From: Burkholderiales bacterium
Lineage (GTDB): Bacteria; Pseudomonadota; Gammaproteobacteria; Burkholderiales; Burkholderiaceae_C
Length of the DNA: 64,000 nt
Reading direction: 5' to 3'
Assembly: GCA_017302505.1 (NCBI GenBank)
Contig: JAFLDH010000001.1
Span: forward strand, 1 to 64,000
The stretch's first letter is position 1. Each line of letters begins with the position of its first letter. The notes under the pieces were generated by a model. It was not told where the DNA came from, searched no databases, and was given only the letters and a program-made list of their open reading frames with translations. The translations under genes were made by a program, and so were the position numbers. This document shows positions 27,166 through 34,235 of the stretch, one piece after another.

Positions 27166-27623
27166 AGCCCGGCCGGCGTGAACTCTTCCTCACGACGCTG
27201 GCGGCGATTGCCGCGACCCTGCCGGCCGGCGTGGCGGCGGCACCGGTGGCCATGGAGGTCTGGAAGGCGCCGACCTGCGGTTGTTGCAAGGACTGGATCC
27301 GCTATCTGGAAGCCGACGGATTCCGGGTGAAGGTCAACGACGTAGGCAACACCGCTGCACGCTCGCGCCTGGGCATGCCGATGCGGCTGGGCTCGTGCCA
27401 CACGGCGCAGGTCGAAGGCTATGCCATCGAAGGCCATGTGCCCGCGAGAGAGATCCGGCGGCTGCTGGCCGAGCGGCCCGACGCCGTCGGCCTGGCCGTG
27501 CCCGGCATGCCCATCGGCTCGCCCGGCATGGACGGCCCGGCGTACGGCACACGCAAGGACCCCTACGAGGTGCTGCTGGTCCGCAAGGACGGCGGCACCA
27601 CCTCTTTCCAACGCTACCCATGA
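27162..27623 (+). CDS. DUF411 metal-binding protein
   Basis: The 153-residue exported protein has the DUF411 thioredoxin-like signature: VWKAPTCGCCKDWIRYLEAD, then MPMRLGSCHTAQVEGYAIEG and IPAREIRRLL-type helix, and YGTRKDPYEVLLV near the end. DUF411 proteins accompany CusCFBA and multicopper oxidases and are thought to bind copper in the periplasm. It is translationally coupled to the cupredoxin gene. Confidence 0.9.
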   Translation: MKPGRRELFLTTLAAIAATLPAGVAAAPVAMEVWKAPTCGCCKDWIRYLEADGFRVKVNDVGNTAARSRLGMPMRLGSCHTAQVEGYAIEGHVPAREIRRLLAERPDAVGLAVPGMPIGSPGMDGPAYGTRKDPYEVLLVRKDGGTTSFQRYP

Positions 27624-27637
27624 AGGACATCGAGACC

Positions 27638-27973
27638 ATGAACACGACCCCCAAGACCCTGATGGCCGCCCTGTGCATCGCGCTGCTGGCACCGCTGGGC
27701 GCACTGGCGGATGACGCTCACCACAAGCCTGCGGCGACGGCCGGCGCCAGCGACATGACCGACGGCGAGGTGCGCAAGGTCGATATCGATGCCGGCAAGC
27801 TGACGCTGAAGCACGCCGACATCAAGAGCCTGGACATGCCGGCAATGACGATGGTCTTCGTGGTCCAGGACAAGGCCATGCTCGGCAAGCTGAAGACCGG
27901 CGACAAGATCCGTTTCAAGGTGATCAACGATGGCGGCAAGTTCACCATCACCGAGATCCAGCCGGCACCCTGA
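27638..27973 (+). CDS. CusF-like periplasmic copper-binding protein
   Basis: After a signal peptide (LMAALCIALLAPLGALA), the 111-residue protein shows the CusF beta-barrel: GEVRKVDIDAGKLTLKHADI, LDMPAMTMVFVVQDKAML, KTGDKIRFKVINDGGKF. The Met residues of the MPAMTM strand and the His in LKHADI match the Cu(I) ligands of CusF. An ATG at 27620 overlaps the previous stop; the one at 27638 places the signal peptide correctly. CusF normally serves CusCBA, which is absent here. Confidence 0.9.
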   Translation: MNTTPKTLMAALCIALLAPLGALADDAHHKPAATAGASDMTDGEVRKVDIDAGKLTLKHADIKSLDMPAMTMVFVVQDKAMLGKLKTGDKIRFKVINDGGKFTITEIQPAP

Positions 27974-27981
27974 AGGCTGCG

Positions 27982-28533
27982 GTGGGCATGGGCGGGTTGC
28001 GTGATCCGGGCCTGTACGGCCTCGTGCTGATGGCTGTGATGGCCTCGGCAGGCGGGGCCTGGGGCGACTGTCTGCTGCTGGCCGGCAGCGTTGCCCTGGC
28101 CTACCGGCTTTTCCTGCTGTGGATGGACCGCGGTGCGCCATGGCCACCTCTGACTGCAGCGCTGAACGCATTGACAGGCGGCGCGCTGGCCGGCATGGCG
28201 GGTATCGCCTTGCTCGCCGGCATCGGCGCAGTGGGGCTCGGCTGGTGGCAACCGCCCGCGCCGCATCCGGCGCCGGCGTTGATGTTCATTGTCTTCGGCG
28301 CAGCGTGGTGCTGCTGGTCCAGGCACAGCTTTGGAGGCGCAATGGCCGAGCTGAAGGTGTGGCTGTGGTTGGTGGGCGGCACCGTGCTCGCCATGGAAGC
28401 CTACGGACGCGGCCTGACCATGGCGCCATGCCTGTTCGCCCTGGTCATCGGTGTGGCCATGTTGTGGGCCGGCTGGCGCCTGGTGCGCTTCACCTCGCCA
28501 GCAATGCTGCGTTCGGGCAGCAAGACGCAATGA
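27982..28533 (+). CDS. Integral membrane protein of unknown function
   Basis: The 183-residue protein is predicted to have about five membrane helices (for example LYGLVLMAVMASAGGAWGDC, LAGMAGIALLAGIGAVGLGW, LMFIVFGAAWCCWSRHSFGG, FALVIGVAMLWAGWRLV). The start is GTG 27982 or ATG 27988. It follows CusF by eight bases, so it closes the copper operon. No family recognised; cysteine pairs in the helices (WCCW) could contact metal. Confidence 0.55.
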   Translation: MGMGGLRDPGLYGLVLMAVMASAGGAWGDCLLLAGSVALAYRLFLLWMDRGAPWPPLTAALNALTGGALAGMAGIALLAGIGAVGLGWWQPPAPHPAPALMFIVFGAAWCCWSRHSFGGAMAELKVWLWLVGGTVLAMEAYGRGLTMAPCLFALVIGVAMLWAGWRLVRFTSPAMLRSGSKTQ

Positions 28534-28579
28534 ACCGAACGCTCCACGTTGAAAAGTTCTACCCGTCGATGAAGGCCGC

Positions 28580-30154
28580 GTGAGCCTGGTTTCCGTATCC
28601 GCGCTCGTCCTGTCGCTGCTGCTGCTTGGCGGCTGCAGCACGATGCGCAGCGAATCTCCATCGACGCCCTCCTACGCACTCGCCGATGCCAAGGACACTG
28701 CACTGGGCCGGGCAGTGGGGTCCGAGCCCGCCTCGTCTGCCGGACAGTCCGGCTTCCGACTCGTCGTCTCGGGGCGCGAAGCTTTTGCCACCCGGGCCGT
28801 GTTGGCGGACCTTGCCGAACGCACGCTCGACCTGCAGTACTACAGCGCCGGGAACGACCTGACGACCGACCTGCTGCTGCTGCGCATCGAGGCCGCGGCG
28901 CGGCGTGGGGTGCGGGTGCGCATCCTGCTCGACGACATCTACCCGCCAACCCGACACTTCGGTCGGCGCGCCAGTGCTTTGCACCCGGCCATCGAGGTGC
29001 GGCTCTACAACCCCTTCTTCTGGAGCGACGACTGGGATCCCGTGCGTATAGCCGAATTGATCGCCTATGCCGAGCGGCTGAACCGGCGCATGCACAACAA
29101 GCTGTGGATTGCTGACAACGCCGCCGCCATCGTCGGCAGCCGCAACCTGGGCGATGCGTACTTCGACGGGCTCGACTCCGGCAACTTCTCCGATATCGAC
29201 CTGCTCGCGGCCGGGCCGATCGTCGGCGAGTTGTCGAAGGCTTTCGATGTCTACTGGAACAGTGCGTCGGCAGTGCCGATCGAGCAGCTCGGCGGGGCAT
29301 TGGAAGCCGCTGCGGCCGAGCGTTCGCGGCAGTCGCTGCTCGCGCGCGCCGCCGCCTGCGAGGATTCCCCGTCGTGCGCAGCGCTCGTGCCGTCGACCCG
29401 TCCCGACGAAACCGACTGGCTGCGATCGAAGATCGGCAAGCTGATCTGGGCCGATGCCGACGTGAGTGTCGATCCGCCCGAGGAGGACAAGCCTTCGGTT
29501 CCCTCGGGCATCGAGCACGGCTGGATCGAAGACCGCCCGGGAGGTGCCCGCACGCAGTCCGAACTGTTGATCGTGTCACCGTACCTGGTGTTCGGACAGG
29601 ACGGTCTGGATCATCTGGCTGACATGCGCCGGCGCGGCATCCGCGTCGCAATCCTGACCAACTCGCTGGACTCGACCGATTCGCTCGCGGCCCATGCCGG
29701 CTATGCGCGCCAGCGGGAGGCCTTGCTGGCCATCGGCGTGGAGCTGTACGAGATGCGACCCCAGCCCGGGACCTCCAGACACGGCCCGACTCACCGTTGG
29801 CTTCAGCCGCAGGCGGGCAGCCTGCACGCCAAGATCGTGGTCCAGGATCGGACCCGCGCCATCGTGGGTTCGCTGAACCAGGATCCGCGGTCGCGCCTTC
29901 ACAACCGCGAGATCTGGTTGACCGTGCGCAGTACCGAGCTTGCCGCCGAACTGGGCACACTGTTCGACGAGGCCAGCGACGCGCACCATGCCTACAGGCT
30001 AGAGCTGATCGACGGCGACGATGGGCAGCGTGTCCAGTGGCACACGCAGGAACGCGGCCAGACGGTCGTACACAGCGTGGAGCCGGCGGACAGCCCTTGG
30101 CTCAAGCTGTGGCGCGCCGTGCTGGGTGCGATCGTCCCCGAGCATCTGCTGTGA
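28580..30154 (+). CDS. Phospholipase D/cardiolipin synthase-like lipoprotein
   Basis: The 524-residue protein starts at GTG 28580 with a lipoprotein signal (LSLLLLGGCST). It has two HKD motifs: RMHNKLWIADNAAAIVGSRN (about 170) and SLHAKIVVQDRTRAIVGSLN (about 414). It therefore belongs to the two-domain PLD family that cleaves or transfers phosphatidyl groups, acting at the periplasmic face of the envelope. In this cargo a role in membrane repair or remodelling under stress is likely. Both catalytic motifs are intact. Confidence 0.9.
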   Translation: MSLVSVSALVLSLLLLGGCSTMRSESPSTPSYALADAKDTALGRAVGSEPASSAGQSGFRLVVSGREAFATRAVLADLAERTLDLQYYSAGNDLTTDLLLLRIEAAARRGVRVRILLDDIYPPTRHFGRRASALHPAIEVRLYNPFFWSDDWDPVRIAELIAYAERLNRRMHNKLWIADNAAAIVGSRNLGDAYFDGLDSGNFSDIDLLAAGPIVGELSKAFDVYWNSASAVPIEQLGGALEAAAAERSRQSLLARAAACEDSPSCAALVPSTRPDETDWLRSKIGKLIWADADVSVDPPEEDKPSVPSGIEHGWIEDRPGGARTQSELLIVSPYLVFGQDGLDHLADMRRRGIRVAILTNSLDSTDSLAAHAGYARQREALLAIGVELYEMRPQPGTSRHGPTHRWLQPQAGSLHAKIVVQDRTRAIVGSLNQDPRSRLHNREIWLTVRSTELAAELGTLFDEASDAHHAYRLELIDGDDGQRVQWHTQERGQTVVHSVEPADSPWLKLWRAVLGAIVPEHLL

Positions 30155-30288
30155 GAACTCCGCGCCGCTTTGCTTTGGGGCGACAAGCGCCGAGCAGGTC
30201 TGACTTCGGTGAAGCCCGTCGTTTCCTGGGTGAATGTTTGGGGCGCGGCTCTCGCGAGTGCCTCACGGTTTGACGCATTCAGGATCAC

Positions 30289-30735
30289 TCAGGTGGGTGA
30301 CCTCGTGCCGGCGAGAGTCTCGATGATCGGGCAAGTCTGCGTGGGTCCGGCCTGCCTGCAGCGATGCAGCAGTTCCGACAGCACCTCGCGCATCCGATGC
30401 AGGTCCGCCAGCTTCTCCTCGATCTGGCCCAGCCGTGCCTGGGTGACCGATTGAATGGCCCGGCGGTTGCGGCCGTCCTCCAGGTCCAGCAAGCTGCGCA
30501 CCTCGTTCAAGGTGAACCCCAGCACTTGCGCGCGCTTGATGAACGCGATCCTGTCGATCGCCGCAGCGGGATAGACGCGAAAGCTGCCGTTCGCGGGGGG
30601 GACGCGCAGCAGTCCGCGCGACTGGTAGTAGCGTACCGTTTCCACACCCACCCCGGCCGCTTTGGCAAGTCGCCCTACGGTCAAGGGAGGGGGCGCCTCC
30701 AATGGCGAGAACCGCGCAACCGCCCTTCTCCTCAT
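30289..30735 (-). CDS. MerR-family regulator, MerR/ZntR-like
   Basis: The 148-residue protein has a MerR helix-turn-helix (TVGRLAKAAGVGVETVRYYQ, SRGLLRVPPANGSFRVYP) and a C-terminal CRQAGPTQTCPIIETL. The C-x8-C spacing equals that of Cys117/Cys126 in mercury MerR, but the third ligand (Cys82) is replaced: the dimer-helix start reads RRAIQSVTQ with no cysteine. So it may sense a different ligand or be inactive towards mercury. No mer genes are present. It diverges from the plus-strand stress block. Confidence 0.85.
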   Translation of the reverse strand: MRRRAVARFSPLEAPPPLTVGRLAKAAGVGVETVRYYQSRGLLRVPPANGSFRVYPAAAIDRIAFIKRAQVLGFTLNEVRSLLDLEDGRNRRAIQSVTQARLGQIEEKLADLHRMREVLSELLHRCRQAGPTQTCPIIETLAGTRSPT

Positions 30736-30759
30736 GTGGGAATGGTACGCCCGGATTCC

Positions 30760-30791
30760 GTAGTTGACCCCTGAGCCGATTTGACTACGAT
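30760..30791 (+). promoter_or_regulatory. Possible promoter/operator between merR-like gene and the stress block
   Basis: TTGACC (30764-30769) and TACGAT (30786-30791) are 16 bases apart and are overlapped by a GTAGT...ACTAC dyad (30760-30764, 30784-30788). It reads towards the gene at 30846. The spacer is shorter than in MerR-activated promoters, so direct control by the adjacent regulator is uncertain. Confidence 0.35.
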
Positions 30792-30845
30792 CAAGCTTTG
30801 CGATGCAGTATCCGGCGACACTTCCGCTGAAGTGCCTGCTCGAAC

Positions 30846-31286
30846 ATGACTCTGACCATCAGCCGCAATCACAGGCGCGGTGTCGCCCTCACGATGCTGC
30901 TCGTGTGGGTGTTCGCGCTGCTGTCGGGGGTTGCGAACGCCTGCCTGACGGAACCGCGCGATGAACCGGCGCATGCCGGAACGCACGCTTCGCTGGCAAA
31001 CCAGCCGGCGCGAACCGCCGCGCAACCCGACGCGGCGGATGAAGCGCAGCGCGGTCAGCACCGCGACAAGGCACCGTGCCAGAAGTCCTGCGACGCAACT
31101 TCGCAGACGCTGCTGAAGCAATTGCCCAAGGTCGACACGCCTGATCTGCAGGCCGTGGTCCTTCCGCCACACAGGCCGGCCAGCGCCCTGTACAGGGCGC
31201 CATCCACCTTGGTCCGCGCCGCCCTGGCGGCGATTCCACCGCCCGCACCCCCTCCGCGGTTGCAGTTCTCCCGGCTTGCGCTGTAG
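30846..31286 (+). CDS. Secreted small protein with Cys/His cluster (DUF2946-like)
   Basis: A 146-residue protein with a signal peptide (ALTMLLVWVFALLSGVANA), a His-rich stretch and KAPCQKSCDATSQTLLKQL, followed by a Pro-rich tail. It resembles the protein at 22811 in design. Likely periplasmic; metal binding is inferred from composition only. Confidence 0.55.
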   Translation: MTLTISRNHRRGVALTMLLVWVFALLSGVANACLTEPRDEPAHAGTHASLANQPARTAAQPDAADEAQRGQHRDKAPCQKSCDATSQTLLKQLPKVDTPDLQAVVLPPHRPASALYRAPSTLVRAALAAIPPPAPPPRLQFSRLAL

Positions 31287-31362
31287 CGCGCAACGCCGGA
31301 GCCATGGCGACGGACGCTTCAACACGTCCATTGCCGGCAGGCCAGGGCATGGCCCCGACCTA

Positions 31363-31394
31363 TTGACTCCGTAGCCTACTACGGACCGCATAGT
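31363..31394 (+). promoter_or_regulatory. MerR-type operator/promoter of the stress block
   Basis: TTGACT (31363-31368) is followed by a perfect dyad CCGTAG-CCTA-CTACGG (31369-31384) and a -10-like CATAGT (31389-31394) with a 20-base spacer. This is nearly the textbook layout of a mer operator. It reads into the Met-rich protein gene at 31484 and everything downstream. The MerR-like protein at 30289 is the obvious candidate regulator. Confidence 0.7.
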
Positions 31395-31483
31395 CGGGCC
31401 GTGAATCGCGGCATCACTCTTCTCGACCGGCCACGAGGCCGGCCACCGCCCACCGATCGTTCTATTGCTTCCAGGAGGCTTCC

Positions 31484-31918
31484 ATGTTCCGTTTCCGCAC
31501 CCTCGCCGCTGTGGCGACGCTCTTTGCTGTATCCGTGGCTTCGTTCGCGCAGGACGGCGAGCACAAGGCCCATCACCCGGCCGGAACAGCTTCCGCAGCG
31601 ATGTCCGCACCGGTCGGCGCCAAGACGGCGGGCATGCCCGACATGGTCATGATGGACCAGCACATGAAGGCCATGCAGGCGATGCACGAAAAGATGGCCG
31701 GCGCCAAGACCACGGCGGAGCGCGATGCCCTGATGGCCGAGCACATGAAGCTCATGCAGCAGGGCATGTGGATGATGGGGAGCATGACACCCGGCAAGGC
31801 GCCGACCAACACCGCCGCGCGCCTGCAGATGATGGAAAAGCGCATGGACATGATGCTGTCGATGATGCAGATGATGATGGACCGAATGCTCGTGTCGCCT
31901 GGCGCAACGGGCAAGTGA
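31484..31918 (+). CDS. Met-rich periplasmic protein
   Basis: The 144-residue secreted protein (signal TLAAVATLFAVSVASFAQ) is exceptionally rich in Met and His: MVMMDQHMKAMQAMHEKMAG, LMQQGMWMMGSM, RLQMMEKRMDMMLSMMQMMM. Such sequences bind Cu(I) or Ag(I). A related protein is encoded at 48784. It is the first gene after the MerR-type operator, which fits a metal-induced buffer. Confidence 0.7.
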   Translation: MFRFRTLAAVATLFAVSVASFAQDGEHKAHHPAGTASAAMSAPVGAKTAGMPDMVMMDQHMKAMQAMHEKMAGAKTTAERDALMAEHMKLMQQGMWMMGSMTPGKAPTNTAARLQMMEKRMDMMLSMMQMMMDRMLVSPGATGK

Positions 31919-31997
31919 AGCTCGTACGCGCCGCAAAGCACCGGTTGAACCCTTCGATTCACCGGGCCGCAACCACCGCCACCGACGGGACCTGCAG

Positions 31998-32648
31998 ATG
32001 AGCCACGATCAACCCGGCTATGGACTGTGGATGCTGGTCATCCTCAATTCGGCCATCTTCCTGATGTTCGCCTTCAGCTTCTTCAAGCCGCAGTCCGCCC
32101 GCGACTGGCGAAGCTTCGGAGCCTTCGCGGCTTTCGTCGTCGCGCTGTTCGTCGAGATGTACGGCTTCCCGCTCACGATCTATCTGATGTCGGGCTGGCT
32201 GCAGACGAAGTACCCCAACCTGGACCTGATGTCTCACAACAGCGGGCACCTGTGGTCGACGCTGCTCGGCGAGAAGGGCGATCCGCACTTCGGGGTGCTG
32301 CACATCGCCAGCTACGTCTTCCTCGGGCTGGGCTTCTACCTTCTGTCGGCGGCCTGGAACGTGCTGTACCACGCCCAGCGTGCCCACCGGCTGGCGACGA
32401 CCGGGCCTTATGCCCGCATCCGCCACCCGCAGTACGTCGCCTTCGTGATGATTCTGCTGGGCTTCCTGCTGCAGTGGCCGACGCTGCTCACACTGGTGAT
32501 GTTCCCGATTCTCGTGGCCATGTACGGGCGTCTGGCCGTCACGGAAGAACGCGAGATGCGCGAGCGTTTCGGCGCCGAGTTCGACGCCTACGCCGCGCGC
32601 ACACCGCGCTTCGTTCCCGCGCTGGGAAACCGCGCCTCGACTGTCTGA
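31998..32648 (+). CDS. ICMT-like membrane methyltransferase, copy 1
   Basis: The 216-residue protein has four to five membrane helices and the C-terminal signature of isoprenylcysteine carboxyl/phospholipid methyltransferases: TTGPYARIRHPQYVAFVMIL and EEREMRERFGAEFDAYAART. The substrate in bacteria is generally unknown. A paralogue is encoded at 61151-61813 on the other strand. The pair share the N-terminal SARDWRSFGAF and VEMYGFPLTIYL-type segments. Confidence 0.82.
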   Translation: MSHDQPGYGLWMLVILNSAIFLMFAFSFFKPQSARDWRSFGAFAAFVVALFVEMYGFPLTIYLMSGWLQTKYPNLDLMSHNSGHLWSTLLGEKGDPHFGVLHIASYVFLGLGFYLLSAAWNVLYHAQRAHRLATTGPYARIRHPQYVAFVMILLGFLLQWPTLLTLVMFPILVAMYGRLAVTEEREMRERFGAEFDAYAARTPRFVPALGNRASTV

Positions 32649-32724
32649 AGTCGGCGAGCGCAAACGCACGGCAAACGCAGCGCTGCATGGCCTACACCGC
32701 AATACAGCTTCTCAGGAGCCCATC

Positions 32725-33330
32725 GTGACGAACTTCACCCTCCCTGTCGATTCGCCCGGCGACGCGGACCGCCGGCTCTGGCTCGGCGCGGCAACGGTTG
32801 CCGGCGCTGCGGGACTGGTCACCACCGCGGTGCCCTTCGTGGCCTCGCTCGCACCGAGCGAGAAAGCTCGCGCGCTGGGCGCGCCGGTCGAGGTCGACGT
32901 CGGCAGCCTGCGCCTCGGCGAACTGCGCACGGTGGAGTGGCGCGGCAAACCGATGTTCGTGCTGCGCCGCACGCCGGAGATGATCGACGCGCTGGCGCGG
33001 CACGACACGCTGCTGGCGGACCCGCAGTCGCGCCGGTCGGAGCAGCCGAAAGCCGCGCGCAACGACTTGCGATCGATACGGCCCGAACTGGCGGTGATCG
33101 AGGCGGTGTGCACTCACCTGGGCTGTGTCCCCACCTTCCGACCCACGCCCGGCAGCCCCGACATCGGCGCGCAGTGGCCGGGCGGCTTCTACTGCCCTTG
33201 TCACGGCTCGAAGTTCGACCTCGCCGGCCGCGTGTTCAAGAACGTGCCGGCACCGACCAACCTGAGCGTGCCGCCGCACCGCTACGTCTCCGAGACCGCG
33301 CTGCTGATCGGCGCGCACCCAGAAACCTGA
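32725..33330 (+). CDS. Rieske iron-sulfur protein (ubiquinol-cytochrome c reductase type)
   Basis: The 201-residue protein has a Tat-like N-terminal anchor (RRLWLGAATVAGAAGLVTTA) and both [2Fe-2S] ligand boxes, CTHLGC (about 130) and CPCHGSKF (about 157). Length and layout match PetA of the bc1 complex. The GTG start follows AGGAG. No cytochrome b or c1 gene is near, so this is an orphan copy that might replace or modify the chromosomal subunit under metal stress, since iron-sulfur clusters are copper targets. That role is an inference. Confidence 0.88.
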   Translation: MTNFTLPVDSPGDADRRLWLGAATVAGAAGLVTTAVPFVASLAPSEKARALGAPVEVDVGSLRLGELRTVEWRGKPMFVLRRTPEMIDALARHDTLLADPQSRRSEQPKAARNDLRSIRPELAVIEAVCTHLGCVPTFRPTPGSPDIGAQWPGGFYCPCHGSKFDLAGRVFKNVPAPTNLSVPPHRYVSETALLIGAHPET

Positions 33331-33340
33331 AAGGCCCGCC

Positions 33341-34213
33341 ATGTCCAGGCAGCACAAGAAACAAGGCAAGCACGGCAAGACCGCCGCCCGCGAAAGCGGC
33401 GCAGGCGCAGCAGCCGCACCAACGGCGGGCGCCGAAGCGCCCATCGATCGGTCCCTGTCGAGGGAAGAGTACGAGGCACAGCTGCATGTGCTGCAGGTCG
33501 AGCTGGTGAAGCTGCAGCGCCACTTCATCCGTTGCCAGGACCGCATCCTGGTGGTGCTCGAAGGCCGCGACGCCGCCGGCAAGGACGGCAGCATCAAGCG
33601 CATCGTCGAGTACCTCAGCCCGCGCGAGACGCGTGTCGTGGCGCTGGGCAAACCATCCGATCGCGAACGCAGCGGCTGGTACTTCCAGCGCTACGTGCCG
33701 CACCTGCCCGTGGCCGAAGAACTCGTGCTGTTCAACCGCAGCTGGTACAACCGCGCCGGCGTCGAGCACGTCATGGGCTTCTGCACCAAGGAGCAGCACG
33801 AAGAGTTCATGCAGTCGGTGCCGAAGTTCGAGGAGATGCTGGTCGGCTCGGGCATCAAGCTGCTGAAGTACTACCTCGACATCAGCAAGGACGAACAGAC
33901 CAAGCGCCTCGACGAACGTCGCCGTGACCCGCTCAAGCAGTGGAAGTCGAGTCCGGTCGACGCGGTCGCGGTCAGGCATTGGAAGGCGTACTCCACCGCA
34001 CGCGACGCCATGCTGACGCGAACGCAGACGGCGACGGCGCCGTGGCGAGTCGTGCGCGCGGACAACAAGCGTCTGGCCCGTCTGAACCTGATGCGCGACA
34101 TCCTTTCCCGGCTGCACTACGCCGGCCGGAAGGACAAGCTGGTGCGTCCCGACCCGGACATCGTGTTCGAGTTCTCTGCCGATTGCCTCGAGGCCGGCCG
34201 CCTGGCCCGCTGA
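33341..34213 (+). CDS. Polyphosphate kinase 2 (PPK2) family
   Basis: The 290-residue protein has Walker [10 protein letters not shown] (about 74), Walker B-like [18 protein letters not shown] and the lid motif [18 protein letters not shown]2 enzymes use polyphosphate to phosphorylate AMP, ADP or GDP, so they regenerate nucleotides when ATP is short. The N-terminal 40 residues are a basic, low-complexity tail. It lies ten bases after the Rieske gene. In this block it could supply nucleotide recycling alongside the AMP phosphorylase. Confidence 0.93.
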   Translation: MSRQHKKQGKHGKTAARESGAGAAAAPTAGAEAPIDRSLSREEYEAQLHVLQVELVKLQRHFIRCQDRILVVLEGRDAAGKDGSIKRIVEYLSPRETRVVALGKPSDRERSGWYFQRYVPHLPVAEELVLFNRSWYNRAGVEHVMGFCTKEQHEEFMQSVPKFEEMLVGSGIKLLKYYLDISKDEQTKRLDERRRDPLKQWKSSPVDAVAVRHWKAYSTARDAMLTRTQTATAPWRVVRADNKRLARLNLMRDILSRLHYAGRKDKLVRPDPDIVFEFSADCLEAGRLAR

Positions 34214-34235
34214 CATCCCGTCCAAAGGATCCTTC

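Noticed and set aside
30289..31394. A mercury-resistance operon
   Set aside because: Although the regulator and operator look mer-like, no merT, merP or merA is present.
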